Positions 1-6,780 of a stretch of DNA of 42,400 nt are shown here, one piece after another. The translations under genes and the position numbers were made by a program. Below the pieces are notes generated by a model, which saw only the letters and a program-made list of their open reading frames with translations, did not search any database and had not been told where the DNA came from. The DNA lies in the NCBI GenBank assembly GCA_007571305.1, contig RKRR01000107.1:69638-112037 (forward strand). Reading direction: 5' to 3'. The DNA comes from Candidatus Poribacteria bacterium (GTDB lineage: Bacteria > Poribacteria > WGA-4E > WGA-3G). Numbering within the stretch: the stretch's first letter is position 1; each line of letters opens with the position of its first letter.

Positions 1-258
1 TGCAAACAGCGGAGCAGGCTTGTCAGATCTTCCCCGGACCAAAGCAACAAGATGGACGACGGCATCTTGATTTGCACACGCCGCTTGGATTTCAGCGGCA
101 TTTGTAACATCTGCCTTGATAAAAGTCGTGCCTGCAATCGCGCGATCCAGTTCAACAATGTCAGTTAGGGTAAGTTCATACTCACCACGCAACCGATCAA
201 TGATAAACTGTGCCAGATATCCATTCGCACCAGTAATCAGAATCTTCTCAATAGACAT
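1..258 (-). CDS. NAD-dependent epimerase/dehydratase, N-terminal part (cut by window edge)
   Basis: The first 86 residues of a Rossmann-fold sugar-nucleotide epimerase or extended SDR protein are visible; the rest lies off the left edge. The protein opens MSIEKILITGANGYLAQ, a GxxGxxA dinucleotide-binding loop after the first beta strand. An acidic residue follows the second strand (LTLTDIVEL), then ADVTNAAEI and a DAVVHLVAL strand typical of the extended SDR family. The start at 258 is preceded by AAGGATAAAACTA, a fair ribosome-binding site. It is the last visible gene of a minus-strand run (Gfo/Idh/MocA, selenoprotein, epimerase), with a 20-base gap to the gene upstream. The family assignment is firm; the substrate cannot be told. 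Confidence 0.85.
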   Translation of the reverse strand, partial: MSIEKILITGANGYLAQFIIDRLRGEYELTLTDIVELDRAIAGTTFIKADVTNAAEIQAACANQDAVVHLVALVRGRSDKPAPLFA

Positions 259-278
259 TAGTTTTATCCTTGAACGAT

Positions 279-620
279 TTAAGCGAAGGGCACTTCGGTT
301 TCATAGAGTGTGCTGTTAAATCCAACAAGGAATATCCCTCCACTTTGCACTGTAGGCGCACGTAGGCTGCCGCTTCGTCCCATTACTGCTTTTAGGATTG
401 ATTCCTGTGTGTCTTCGGTCGGCACAAAGGTCTCCACGCGCCTCCCTTTCGCAACAACAATTCGTTCTGCACTGCCCATCAGATCCCACACGGCTGTTGC
501 ATCCATTTGTTCTTTTCTCGCATCAGTCCGGCTCTCTGGTTGTAAACTGTGTGTGTCAAGAAACTCTTGCACTTTTTTACACGACGTTCAACTATTCCGA
601 AAATAAATCCAATCTATCAT
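279..620 (-). CDS. ArsC/thioredoxin-fold selenoprotein with U-T-S-C redox motif (TGA at 588-590 read as Sec)
   Basis: A small thioredoxin-fold protein of the ArsC/Spx-like type. A conventional reading starts at GTG 572 and gives 97 residues with the redox motif missing. The frame continues upstream through one TGA to an ATG at 620, giving 113 residues opening MIDWIYFRNS-U-TSCKKVQEF. This restores the first beta strand and a CxxC-like U11-T-S-C14 motif before the first helix. The ATG has a good ribosome-binding site (TAAGGA, 8 bases away), overlapping the stop of the Gfo/Idh/MocA gene 12 bases upstream. After the TGA, at 553-572, the minus strand can form the hairpin GTGCAAGA-GTT-TCTTG(A)CAC, with a GU in the loop. 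Its distance suits a bacterial SECIS element. LRAPTVQSGG near the end is the cis-proline region of the fold. selA is present at 28381. The substrate is unknown; a redox role is inferred. Confidence 0.85.
553..572 (-). promoter_or_regulatory. Putative bacterial SECIS hairpin
   Basis: On the minus strand a stem of eight pairs (GTG+CAAGA with TCTTG+CAC, one bulged A at 556) carries a GTT loop. Its first base lies 15 bases after the TGA at 588-590. Bacterial SECIS elements are short hairpins inside the coding sequence just after the UGA, with G/U in the apical loop, and this fits in position and loop. It was found by eye; no covariance model was run. Confidence 0.6.
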
Positions 621-632
621 TTTTTTAATTCC

Positions 633-1640
633 TTACAGATCTTCCACATTGATAAATCTACCGGTGCCCCGGCTTTGGACTGCGGCATCAATTAGGGCGA
701 GCGTCTCAACTGCATCAGCGAATGGTGATCGAATCAGCGTCCTATCCCCTGTTTCAATAGCACGCAACCATGCCCCGGATTTGTCCAAGCCGAGACTGTT
801 TTCAGAGACTCCTGGTTCATCAACAACCTCACCGTTAAGGTATCCACGGATAACGTTATCTGTCATATACGCTTGTAGTCGCAAATGCGGTCCGACGACT
901 TCAACCTCAAAACTAAATCCCTCTGTCCCACAGTGATTCATGTGTGTTCCGAAAACACCGTTATCCAATTGATAGGTCATCTGAATAGCGTTTTCCGCAT
1001 CGAATTCAGTGCGTTCCAATGCCATATTCTTAGCAGCGAGTGCGTGTGCTTGCACGGGTTTCGGATTTCCTAACACAAAACGTGCACAATCTAATACATG
1101 CACCGCTTGTTCCGGCAAGGGACCGCCGCTTACCTCATATTGTAGAAACCAAGGCGACATTCGGAAACTAAGGTAATAATTAACGGTACACACTGTTCGC
1201 ACGAGATGGACCGTTTCCGAGGCGATTAATGCCTTCAGCCGTTCATAGAGCGGATGATAACGGAGTTGGAACCCAACAGCGGCGATGATATCGGCTTTCT
1301 CAATACACGCGAGACACTTTCTACCTTCATCCATGTTCAAGGCGGGTGGTTTTTCAACCATTACAGGTATACCGCGGTCGCATGCCATCTGGATAGGTTC
1401 AAGACGGACAGGGGGTGGTGTCGTGATAACCACCCCGTCCATATCTACGTCGAAAAAAGCATCCAATTCGGTAGAGGCCTGTGCTGATTCGGCATGCGTT
1501 GCGAGTTCGTGCGCTGCTTCAAGCCTCACGTCATGAACGGCGACGACACGCGCCCCGTAATTGACCACCGCCCCGTGGTGATGCCTTCCCATATTGCCAG
1601 CACCAATGATGCCTATTGCTAACGGTTTTTGATGGTTCAT
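633..1640 (-). CDS. Gfo/Idh/MocA family oxidoreductase
   Basis: An NAD(P)-dependent dehydrogenase of the glucose-fructose oxidoreductase / inositol dehydrogenase family, 335 residues, no signal peptide. It has the N-terminal Rossmann loop IGIIGAGNMGRHHHG, then VVITTPPP and the signature VEKPPALN, in which the EKP lysine is catalytic. The C-terminal alpha/beta domain contains GGPLPEQAVHVLDCARF, holding the usual H-x-x-D region. The ATG at 1640 is chosen because it overlaps the stop of the upstream gene as ATGA, a sign of translational coupling; a GTG at 1661 is also possible. Such enzymes act on sugars, inositols or their acids, and the coupling to a secreted jelly-roll protein suits carbohydrate use. 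Substrate unknown. Confidence 0.9.
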   Translation of the reverse strand: MNHQKPLAIGIIGAGNMGRHHHGAVVNYGARVVAVHDVRLEAAHELATHAESAQASTELDAFFDVDMDGVVITTPPPVRLEPIQMACDRGIPVMVEKPPALNMDEGRKCLACIEKADIIAAVGFQLRYHPLYERLKALIASETVHLVRTVCTVNYYLSFRMSPWFLQYEVSGGPLPEQAVHVLDCARFVLGNPKPVQAHALAAKNMALERTEFDAENAIQMTYQLDNGVFGTHMNHCGTEGFSFEVEVVGPHLRLQAYMTDNVIRGYLNGEVVDEPGVSENSLGLDKSGAWLRAIETGDRTLIRSPFADAVETLALIDAAVQSRGTGRFINVEDL

Positions 1641-2356
1641 TGTATTTTGAGATGCCCCCACGTCACCGCGAGTTTGCCTTGCGGTTCAACGGGTATCGGA
1701 TCAAAGTCAGGTGTAACGACAACGATATTATCGTATTGCGCGTGTTCACCAGCTCTGTCTCCGCCGGACATTCGGAAACCGATTTTTCCTTCGGAGTGTG
1801 CACTTTGTGAATCTGTCCATTCGCTCACAAGCGTCAGTTCACCTATCCCACCGCCGACCGGTCCGATATACACTTTGAAATCGTGCTGCCGCACTTCAAA
1901 CTTGACACGATACCAGACATCCTGCTCTCGATCTACACCATCAGCAAACGCCCCGGGCTCCGCTGCCCATCCACCGTTGACTCTTCGGTGCCATCGGATG
2001 TGCTGAGGTGTATGTCCGGAACCCGCTGTTGAGATTTGGTGCATGTAGATGTTCTCGCCATCTGTTCCGTGGAAAACAAAACCTGTAAGTCCGGCATCCA
2101 TGGTTTTGAAATCGGCATAATAGTCAAAATCTTCGGGAAAATCATCGACACTCAGTCCGACACCGCCTCCCCAAACGTCAAGCACTTTGTCACCAAGCAC
2201 ATCATGCCCATCGGCGTTGTCGACAATCAACCATGTTCCTTGCGGTGCCCATCTGGAGTCGTCAATGTTACCGCTCTCAAAATCGTCATCAAAGAGAACT
2301 TCAGCAGTAACAGTGCCAACGCATAGAATCATCATCGAAAAGATTATGTATCGCAT
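1637..2356 (-). CDS. Secreted jelly-roll (LamG/DUF1080-like) protein with shared C-terminal tag
   Basis: 239 residues. A signal peptide (MRYIIFSMMILCVGTVTA) is followed by a beta-rich domain of the concanavalin-like/DUF1080 kind. The cues are LFDDDFESGNIDDSRW at the start, DYYADFKTMDAG, WYRVKFEVRQHDFKVYIG and GKIGFRMSGG, then a final Y-D-N-I-V-V-V strand. After a short linker it ends VEPQGKLAVTWGHLKIQ, the same tail as three other secreted proteins in this window. RBS AAAGGAAAAG precedes the ATG. Its stop overlaps the start of the Gfo/Idh/MocA gene by ATGA. A role in binding or processing extracellular glycans is likely for the family, but no catalytic residues can be named. Confidence 0.75.
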   Translation of the reverse strand: MRYIIFSMMILCVGTVTAEVLFDDDFESGNIDDSRWAPQGTWLIVDNADGHDVLGDKVLDVWGGGVGLSVDDFPEDFDYYADFKTMDAGLTGFVFHGTDGENIYMHQISTAGSGHTPQHIRWHRRVNGGWAAEPGAFADGVDREQDVWYRVKFEVRQHDFKVYIGPVGGGIGELTLVSEWTDSQSAHSEGKIGFRMSGGDRAGEHAQYDNIVVVTPDFDPIPVEPQGKLAVTWGHLKIQ

Positions 2357-2472
2357 CTTTTCCTTTCTTCCTTTTTTATTTTGAGGTTCTTTACCTCAGT
2401 TTATGTGCACCGCGGTGTAGGAGGTTATTTGAACATCCAGAAAATATGCGCGTGGGAAATAGGAAGCACAAC

Positions 2473-2492
2473 CCCACACTTTAGGGTGTGGG
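2473..2492. terminator. Hairpin between minus-strand genes, possible terminator
   Basis: CCCACAC and GTGTGGG form a perfect seven-pair stem around a six-base loop. It lies downstream of the discoidin-type gene (2604-3317) and upstream of the jelly-roll gene. No clear T-run follows on either strand, so terminator function is uncertain. Confidence 0.35.
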
Positions 2493-2523
2493 TGCCTCGA
2501 CACGTGCCCATCGCATTTTTCTT

Positions 2524-2562
2524 TCCTACTTGTAGGATCGCACTTATCCTCCATAGGTGCGA
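2524..2562 (+). repeat. GTAG-preceded hairpin (REP-like)
   Basis: TCCTAC-TT-GTAGGA is a perfect small palindrome at 2524-2537. Its GTAG is followed at 2538-2562 by a second hairpin, TCGCAC(13 bases)GTGCGA. GTAG followed by a palindrome matches the layout of other repeats in this window. Confidence 0.4.
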
Positions 2563-2603
2563 CTCTGTTCGCTCCTATAAAATCGCATCCACAGTCAACG
2601 GGA

Positions 2604-3317
2604 TTACTCTGTTTTAACCTCTGCCCACGTTGTCGTCAGCTTCCCCTGTGGCTCAACATCCATTGGGTCCCTGCCGCCATAGATTTCTATTTCATCAACG
2701 CGAGCACCACCATTAGTGCGAATATGAAGGCGCAACCACCGTGCTTCTACATCTTTGAAGGTAAACTCAGTAGTTTCACTAATTGGGTCTCCCTTATGGG
2801 TGTAGACCTTTTTCCATGTATTCGCATCGGAGTTTGGATCCGCTTTGGAGGTCGCGACAAGGATATCAAAATCAGCAGTTGTCCTATCGAGGAACCCCTG
2901 TGAATGATCGCTACCGAAGTAGATGCGGTTCACATTGGCAACATCACCTATATCAATCTGCGCCCAACCCGGTATTGCTCCGATGATCCAACTCCGGCAG
3001 TTATTGTAAAAACCGTCATTGAGATATTCTATACAGTGTCTGCGAGGACACCATCCCTCCAACTGCGTGGAGGCTTCCGCTTTCGCATCCTTGAGGAGTG
3101 CCAAATTGGGTTCCTTGTCCCGAACCGTTGGTACAAATTCGGGTCCCGGTTTTCCTCCGGCATCACAGGCATCCGTTGCCTCTTTTTTGTTCTGTTCCTT
3201 AAACTCGTAACGCCCGAACTTTTCAGGGCCCTGAGCTTCGTCATGGACCGCAAAGACAGCAAACGTGCTTACCAGCATGGCTACTATCACAAGCCACCAA
3301 TACTTTGTCCATCTCAT
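2604..3317 (-). CDS. Secreted F5/8 type C (discoidin)-like protein with shared C-terminal tag
   Basis: 237 residues from the ATG at 3317. That start has a strong RBS (GGAGG, 8 bases away) and sits about 31 bases after a promoter, so upstream in-frame starts are ruled out. A signal peptide (WWLVIVAMLVSTFAVFA) leads into a low-complexity linker. The galactose-binding-like discoidin domain then runs from about residue 75 to 215: NLALLKDAKAEAS, ECLNDG-like EYLNDGFYN, WAQIDIGDVANVNRIYFG, FTFKDVEARWLRLHIRTNGGARVDEIEIYG. The protein ends VEPQGKLTTTWAEVKTE, the tail shared with three neighbours. The family binds carbohydrate or other surface ligands. Confidence 0.8.
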   Translation of the reverse strand: MRWTKYWWLVIVAMLVSTFAVFAVHDEAQGPEKFGRYEFKEQNKKEATDACDAGGKPGPEFVPTVRDKEPNLALLKDAKAEASTQLEGWCPRRHCIEYLNDGFYNNCRSWIIGAIPGWAQIDIGDVANVNRIYFGSDHSQGFLDRTTADFDILVATSKADPNSDANTWKKVYTHKGDPISETTEFTFKDVEARWLRLHIRTNGGARVDEIEIYGGRDPMDVEPQGKLTTTWAEVKTE

Positions 3318-3354
3318 TGTAGATTCCTCCGTTTTCGAGGTAGTCTTTACCATC

Positions 3355-3383
3355 ATATTACCACAAGCAAAAAATTGTTTCAA
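3355..3383 (-). promoter_or_regulatory. Sigma-70-type promoter for the discoidin-type gene
   Basis: On the minus strand, -35 TTGAAA (3378-3383) and -10 TAATAT (3355-3360) are separated by exactly 17 bases. Predicted transcription starts near 3348, about 31 bases before the ATG at 3317, leaving room for the GGAGG site. Confidence 0.65.
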
Positions 3384-3428
3384 GAAAACGGTATTCAATT
3401 AAAAAAGTATCTACGCGCTAAAATAGAT

Positions 3429-3653
3429 ATAACCCGAATTGCTACCTTGTAGCATAGGCTGTTAGCCTGTGCATATATGCGTAAGAGTAAGATAACCCAA
3501 GTTGCCATCTTTGTAGCATAACTTGTTAGGGTGTGCAGCTTCAGACGCGGGAGACCAACAGTGGACGCTACGAAAGACTGTGGATTCTGAAAGTTTTTCA
3601 CTGAAACATAGCAGATGCATCTCTGAAATTGTGTCCGTAGCGACTTGGGTTAT
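3429..3653. repeat. MITE-like element with GTAG hairpins; fills most of the 3318-3797 gap
   Basis: The arms ATAACCCGAATTGCTAC (3429-3445) and the inverse of 3637-3653 (ATAACCCAAGTCGCTAC) match at 14 of 17 positions. Inside, a roughly 63-base unit is partly duplicated (second ATAACCC at 3492). Each unit carries TTGTAGCA plus a hairpin: 3447-3472 (GCATAGGCT-GTT-AGCCTGTGC, perfect) and 3511-3536 (one mismatch). The second is closed by an outer TTTGTAGC (3510-3517) / GCTACGAA (3567-3574) stem. No gene is seen in 3384-3797. Confidence 0.6.
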
Positions 3654-3747
3654 AAATACTCTTAACAGTGTCCGAAAACTCTTGACTTTTTTTTTTCCTG
3701 ATGCTATCTTAAAATTGTGTTAGTTGTTTAGAAATTCCCAATTTTTG

Positions 3748-3776
3748 TTGACCCCTATAAAAGTGTCGCTTATAAT
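3748..3776 (+). promoter_or_regulatory. Sigma-70-type promoter for the LamG gene
   Basis: -35 TTGACC (3748-3753), a 17-base spacer and a perfect -10 TATAAT (3771-3776). The predicted start near 3783 is followed directly by AGGAG and the TTG start at 3798. Confidence 0.8.
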
Positions 3777-3797
3777 TTGACCTTAGGAGATCGAATC

Positions 3798-4547
3798 TTG
3801 AAACAGCGTCCTATTTTTTGGTTACTCCCTCTCACCTTGATATGTGTTTCGGCAATTTGCGATGCCCGAGAGTTGGTGTTGCATCTCTCTTTCGATGTGT
3901 TAGATGGAAAAGTTGCAAAGGATCGTTCGGAATTTGGTAATGATGCAACCTTCAAAGGTTCTCCAAAGCTCATTGAAGGTGTTTTTGGAAAAGCATTGGA
4001 GTTCGACGGTAAAACCTCCGGACAAATTCCCGATCACGCAAGCCTTGATATTGTCGATGGAATTACCATCGAATTCTGGGCGATTGTGAAAGGTGGCGAG
4101 GCAATCCAGAGTGGTGTTGAAAAAGGAGTCGCTTGGGTTTCTGGTTTGTATAATCTTGCAGCTCTTTACAACGGCGGAACAATCCTTCAGTTTTTTGACT
4201 TACCAGATGCCTGTAACGATGAGAATATCGGCCCCAGTATTCAGGATGACGAGTGGCATTTTCTCGCAGGAACGTGGGATGGAAAAACAATTCAGCTCTA
4301 CATCGACGGCGAACTGGAAGCAGAAATGGCGTGTAAAGGTGAACTAAAGCCGAACAATGATCCGCTCTTTATCGGCGCACGCGGCGGAAGTGGACGTTTT
4401 CTCACTGGTGCCTTAGATGAAATCAAAATGTACAACTACGCCTTAACCGAGGCAGAGCTGCTCAAGGATATGGAAGAGCCTGTCACGTTGGATGTCAACG
4501 TACAGGATAAATTGGCTACTGTCTGGGCACGCCTCAAAACCAATTAA
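3798..4547 (+). CDS. Secreted LamG-domain protein with C-terminal tag
   Basis: 249 residues. The TTG at 3798 is chosen because AGGAG lies 8 bases upstream and the promoter's start point is near 3783, too close for the TTG at 3777. A signal peptide (IFWLLPLTLICVSAICDA) precedes one LamG/concanavalin-like jelly roll: LVLHLSFD at its start, GNDATFKG, KALEFDGKTSG, ITIEFWA, EWHFLAGTWDGKTIQLYIDGELE, PLFIGARGGSGRFLTGALDEIKMYNYAL. This is a near full-length match to the family. It ends VNVQDKLATVWARLKTN, a looser copy of the tail shared with the proteins at 1637, 2604 and 38751. Likely binds glycans outside the cytoplasm. Confidence 0.85.
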   Translation: MKQRPIFWLLPLTLICVSAICDARELVLHLSFDVLDGKVAKDRSEFGNDATFKGSPKLIEGVFGKALEFDGKTSGQIPDHASLDIVDGITIEFWAIVKGGEAIQSGVEKGVAWVSGLYNLAALYNGGTILQFFDLPDACNDENIGPSIQDDEWHFLAGTWDGKTIQLYIDGELEAEMACKGELKPNNDPLFIGARGGSGRFLTGALDEIKMYNYALTEAELLKDMEEPVTLDVNVQDKLATVWARLKTN

Positions 4548-4569
4548 TCAGCACAACATAGGAGGTTTG

Positions 4570-5175
4570 ATGAAAGCGACACGTTATCTTTGGGCGCAGT
4601 CTACAAGCCAAAATGTGCTTTATAAAAGTCCAACGTTTTTTCTTTTATTCCTGACTCTCATCGGCTGCGCGCTTCCCTTCAGTCAGAATCTAACCCCTGA
4701 AGAACAGGTCGCGGTCGTCACAACCGACAAAGGCACATTTGTGCTTGAGTTCTACCCTGATGCTGCCCCTGTGGCAGTGGATAACTTCATCAAGTTAATT
4801 AACCAGAAGTTTTACGATGGCTTAACATTTCATCGGAAAGTTGATGCACCCGGTTTGAATATTATTCAGGACGGGTGTCCAAAAGGCGATGGAACAGGTG
4901 GTCCCGGCTGGACTGTTGTTGACGAGTACACAAACCCGAACCAACGCCCCCATGTCAGAGGCACAGTGGCAATGGCTCGGACACCCGCGCCGAACTCATC
5001 CGGGAGCCAATTCTACATCTGCTTGAAACCCCAACCCCATCTTGACGGAGACTACACCACTTTCGGTGGTGTAATTCAAGGGATAGATGTCGTCGATCAG
5101 TTATCAATGGGCGATGTCATGACAAAAATCCGATTGGAGGCGAAGTCAAAATATGTTAAGGCAACAGCAGAATAA
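4570..5175 (+). CDS. Cyclophilin-type peptidyl-prolyl isomerase, lipoprotein
   Basis: 201 residues. The ATG at 4570 follows GGAGGTTTG, an excellent RBS. A hydrophobic stretch ending FLLFLTLIG-C gives a lipobox, so it is probably membrane-anchored outside the cytoplasm. The cyclophilin domain spans about residues 50-200: VVTTDKGTFVLEFYPDAAPVAVDNF, FHRKV with the catalytic arginine, IIQDGCPKGDGTGGPGW, GTVAMART, SSGSQFYICL and TTFGGVIQGIDVVD. Key residues of active bacterial cyclophilins are present. It overlaps the next, related gene by 23 bases. Expected role: proline isomerisation during folding of exported proteins. Confidence 0.9.
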   Translation: MKATRYLWAQSTSQNVLYKSPTFFLLFLTLIGCALPFSQNLTPEEQVAVVTTDKGTFVLEFYPDAAPVAVDNFIKLINQKFYDGLTFHRKVDAPGLNIIQDGCPKGDGTGGPGWTVVDEYTNPNQRPHVRGTVAMARTPAPNSSGSQFYICLKPQPHLDGDYTTFGGVIQGIDVVDQLSMGDVMTKIRLEAKSKYVKATAE

Positions 5176-5752
5176 GCAACATCGGCAGTTCGCATCCGCA
5201 GCACTCTTTATTTTAGCGACATTCTTCGTTACCTTCCTGTTGAGTTGCGCACAGGAAGATCAGTCGGCACCTGTTCCGCGAGCGCGTCGCGCCGGCACAG
5301 GCACCGCAGCAACCCAAGCGAAACCTCAGATTGACCCAGCAGCGGTCGTCGCTGTCATTGAAACGGCAAAAGGCACCATAGAATTTGAATTTCTCGCAGC
5401 CGAAGCACCAGAGACTTCCAAGAATTTCATCAAAAACGCGCGGGTGATGTATTACAAAGGTGAGAAATTCAATCGCGCAGAGGAACTCCTCATCCAAGCA
5501 GGTTCTAAACTTGCCGCTGGAGATACGCTCCCCATTGAGAACGGTTCGCAAGAGATGTCGCGAGGCGTTGTCGCTATGGCGAAAGAGGAAGGGACAAGCG
5601 TTTCCTATGCATCCGAATTCTTTATCTGTCGAGGGGACGCTATCCTCGATAGTGATTACACCATTTTCGGAAACGTCACCAGCGGAATGGATGTGGTTGA
5701 CAATATCATGGTCGATGACGTAATTACGAACATCACCATCCGAGACAAGTAA
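5153..5752 (+). CDS. Degenerate cyclophilin-like lipoprotein
   Basis: 199 residues. It starts inside the preceding cyclophilin gene (23-base overlap), with GGAGG about 12 bases upstream. The signal peptide ends LATFFVTFLLS-C, a lipobox, followed by a proline/alanine/arginine-rich linker. The domain follows the cyclophilin order: VAVIETAKGTIEFEFLAAEAPETSKNF, RGVVAMAKEE, ASEFFICRG, DYTIFGNVTSGMDVVDNI. However, the catalytic FHR is FNR, the G-rich loop is shortened and the SGSQF motif reads YASEF. This looks like a duplicate that kept the fold but probably lost or changed activity. It may partner the first protein. Confidence 0.8.
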   Translation: MLRQQQNKQHRQFASAALFILATFFVTFLLSCAQEDQSAPVPRARRAGTGTAATQAKPQIDPAAVVAVIETAKGTIEFEFLAAEAPETSKNFIKNARVMYYKGEKFNRAEELLIQAGSKLAAGDTLPIENGSQEMSRGVVAMAKEEGTSVSYASEFFICRGDAILDSDYTIFGNVTSGMDVVDNIMVDDVITNITIRDK

Positions 5753-5753
5753 C

Positions 5754-5845
5754 AGCAATCAGCAGTCAGTAGTCAGTGATCAGGCAGAAGAAGAAACCGC
5801 TGCTAAACGAAAACCTCTTAAACTGATGGCTGATTGCCGACTGCC
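5754..5845. repeat. Inverted repeat made of CAGTCAG/AATCAGC motifs
   Basis: The left side contains GCAATCAGCAGTCAGT with further short CAGT repeats (5756-5777). The right side (5823-5845) reads ACTGATGGCTGATTGC, whose complement is GCAATCAGCCATCAGT. The arms match at 14 of 16 bases and can form a stem between two genes. The GGAGG at its right edge belongs to the next gene. Confidence 0.5.
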
Positions 5846-5860
5846 AATATGGAGGGATAT

Positions 5861-6232
5861 ATGGCATTAACAGTTATTCGCACGGCTCGTCCAAGTCCGG
5901 TTTGGCAGGAAAGTTACGTGCGTGTGGAAAAAGGACAACGACTTATTATTGATGCGGAAGGCGCATGGTCACCGGATTTACAAAATCGGACCGGGTGGTG
6001 CGGTGCGGACGGTGTCCCCAAGACCCCAGGCTCCAGCGATTACCTGCTTGCCGGCACGAATATCGGTGCTCTCATTGCTAAGATTGGCAGCGTCGTTTTC
6101 GCAGTTGGTTCACGGTACGACAATCCTGCCCCCGCCGATGGCGTTATTTTCCTCGCAATGAACGAAAGCCCAAACAACAACAACCAAGCAGGAAGCTTAC
6201 TCGCACAAATCATTATCTTTGATGACGAATAG
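5861..6232 (+). CDS. LecA (PA-IL)-like lectin-fold protein
   Basis: 123 residues. The ATG at 5861 has GGAGGG 6 bases upstream. There is no signal peptide. The sequence follows the PA-I galactophilic lectin layout: VYVRVEKGQRL-like strand (SYVRVEKGQRLIIDAEGAW), a short loop with paired glycine and aspartate, then the conserved NIGALIAKIG strand, VGSRYDNPAPADGVIFLAMNES, NNNNQAG and a closing LLAQIIIF strand. In LecA the corresponding ND...NNSG loop binds calcium and galactose. Here it reads NESPNNNNQAG, so the ligand site could be kept or altered. The assignment rests on pattern, not alignment. Confidence 0.6.
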   Translation: MALTVIRTARPSPVWQESYVRVEKGQRLIIDAEGAWSPDLQNRTGWCGADGVPKTPGSSDYLLAGTNIGALIAKIGSVVFAVGSRYDNPAPADGVIFLAMNESPNNNNQAGSLLAQIIIFDDE

Positions 6233-6293
6233 GAGAACTTCTCCTACAAATATTTGCTGCCTATACCGGGCGAATCGGAATCAGGAGTAATAT

Positions 6294-6659
6294 ATGGAAG
6301 AAAACACGGCTCAGGCGGAAAGTCAAGAAATTCCTCCTGTTGATTTTATTAGTTACCTTGCCAATCTCGTAGAAACAGGGCGGCTCTACTTAGAGGGAAT
6401 CCCGAACCCCGAAACGGACGAGGTCGTTACAAACCTTCCGCTCGTGAAACATATTATTGATACTATTGAGATGCTTGAGCAAAAGACTCAAGGCAATCTC
6501 ACTGCTCCAGAAGCCAACTTCTTATCAAATACCCTCTATGAACTTAGAATGGGCTACGTCCGTGCTGTCAACAGGTACGAAACAGCCGCACAGGAAGAAA
6601 AATCAACTGAGGATATAGAAGAGGAGACACCCACTGAAAACACTGAAGTCCCCTCTTAA
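6294..6659 (+). CDS. DUF1844 family protein
   Basis: 121 residues. The ATG at 6294 follows AGGAGTAATAT, a good RBS. The core (about residues 15-95) matches DUF1844: VDFISYLANLVETGRLYLEGIPNPETDE, NLPLVKHIIDTIEMLEQKTQGNLT, NFLSNTLYELRMGYVRAV. The acidic, low-complexity tail rich in E and T is not part of the domain. The family is small, helical and widespread, with no proven function. It lies between the lectin-like gene and the ART/HEAT gene. Confidence 0.85.
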   Translation: MEENTAQAESQEIPPVDFISYLANLVETGRLYLEGIPNPETDEVVTNLPLVKHIIDTIEMLEQKTQGNLTAPEANFLSNTLYELRMGYVRAVNRYETAAQEEKSTEDIEEETPTENTEVPS

Positions 6660-6780
6660 TTGAAGGGGCAGTAATTATCGAGATACGCGACCCACCATAC
6701 ACACCTCAACACTGTCTTTTTTCATGAATTATCTGCCATAAATCGGGTTAACTCCGGTAAACGCTCGAGGAGAATCGTTT

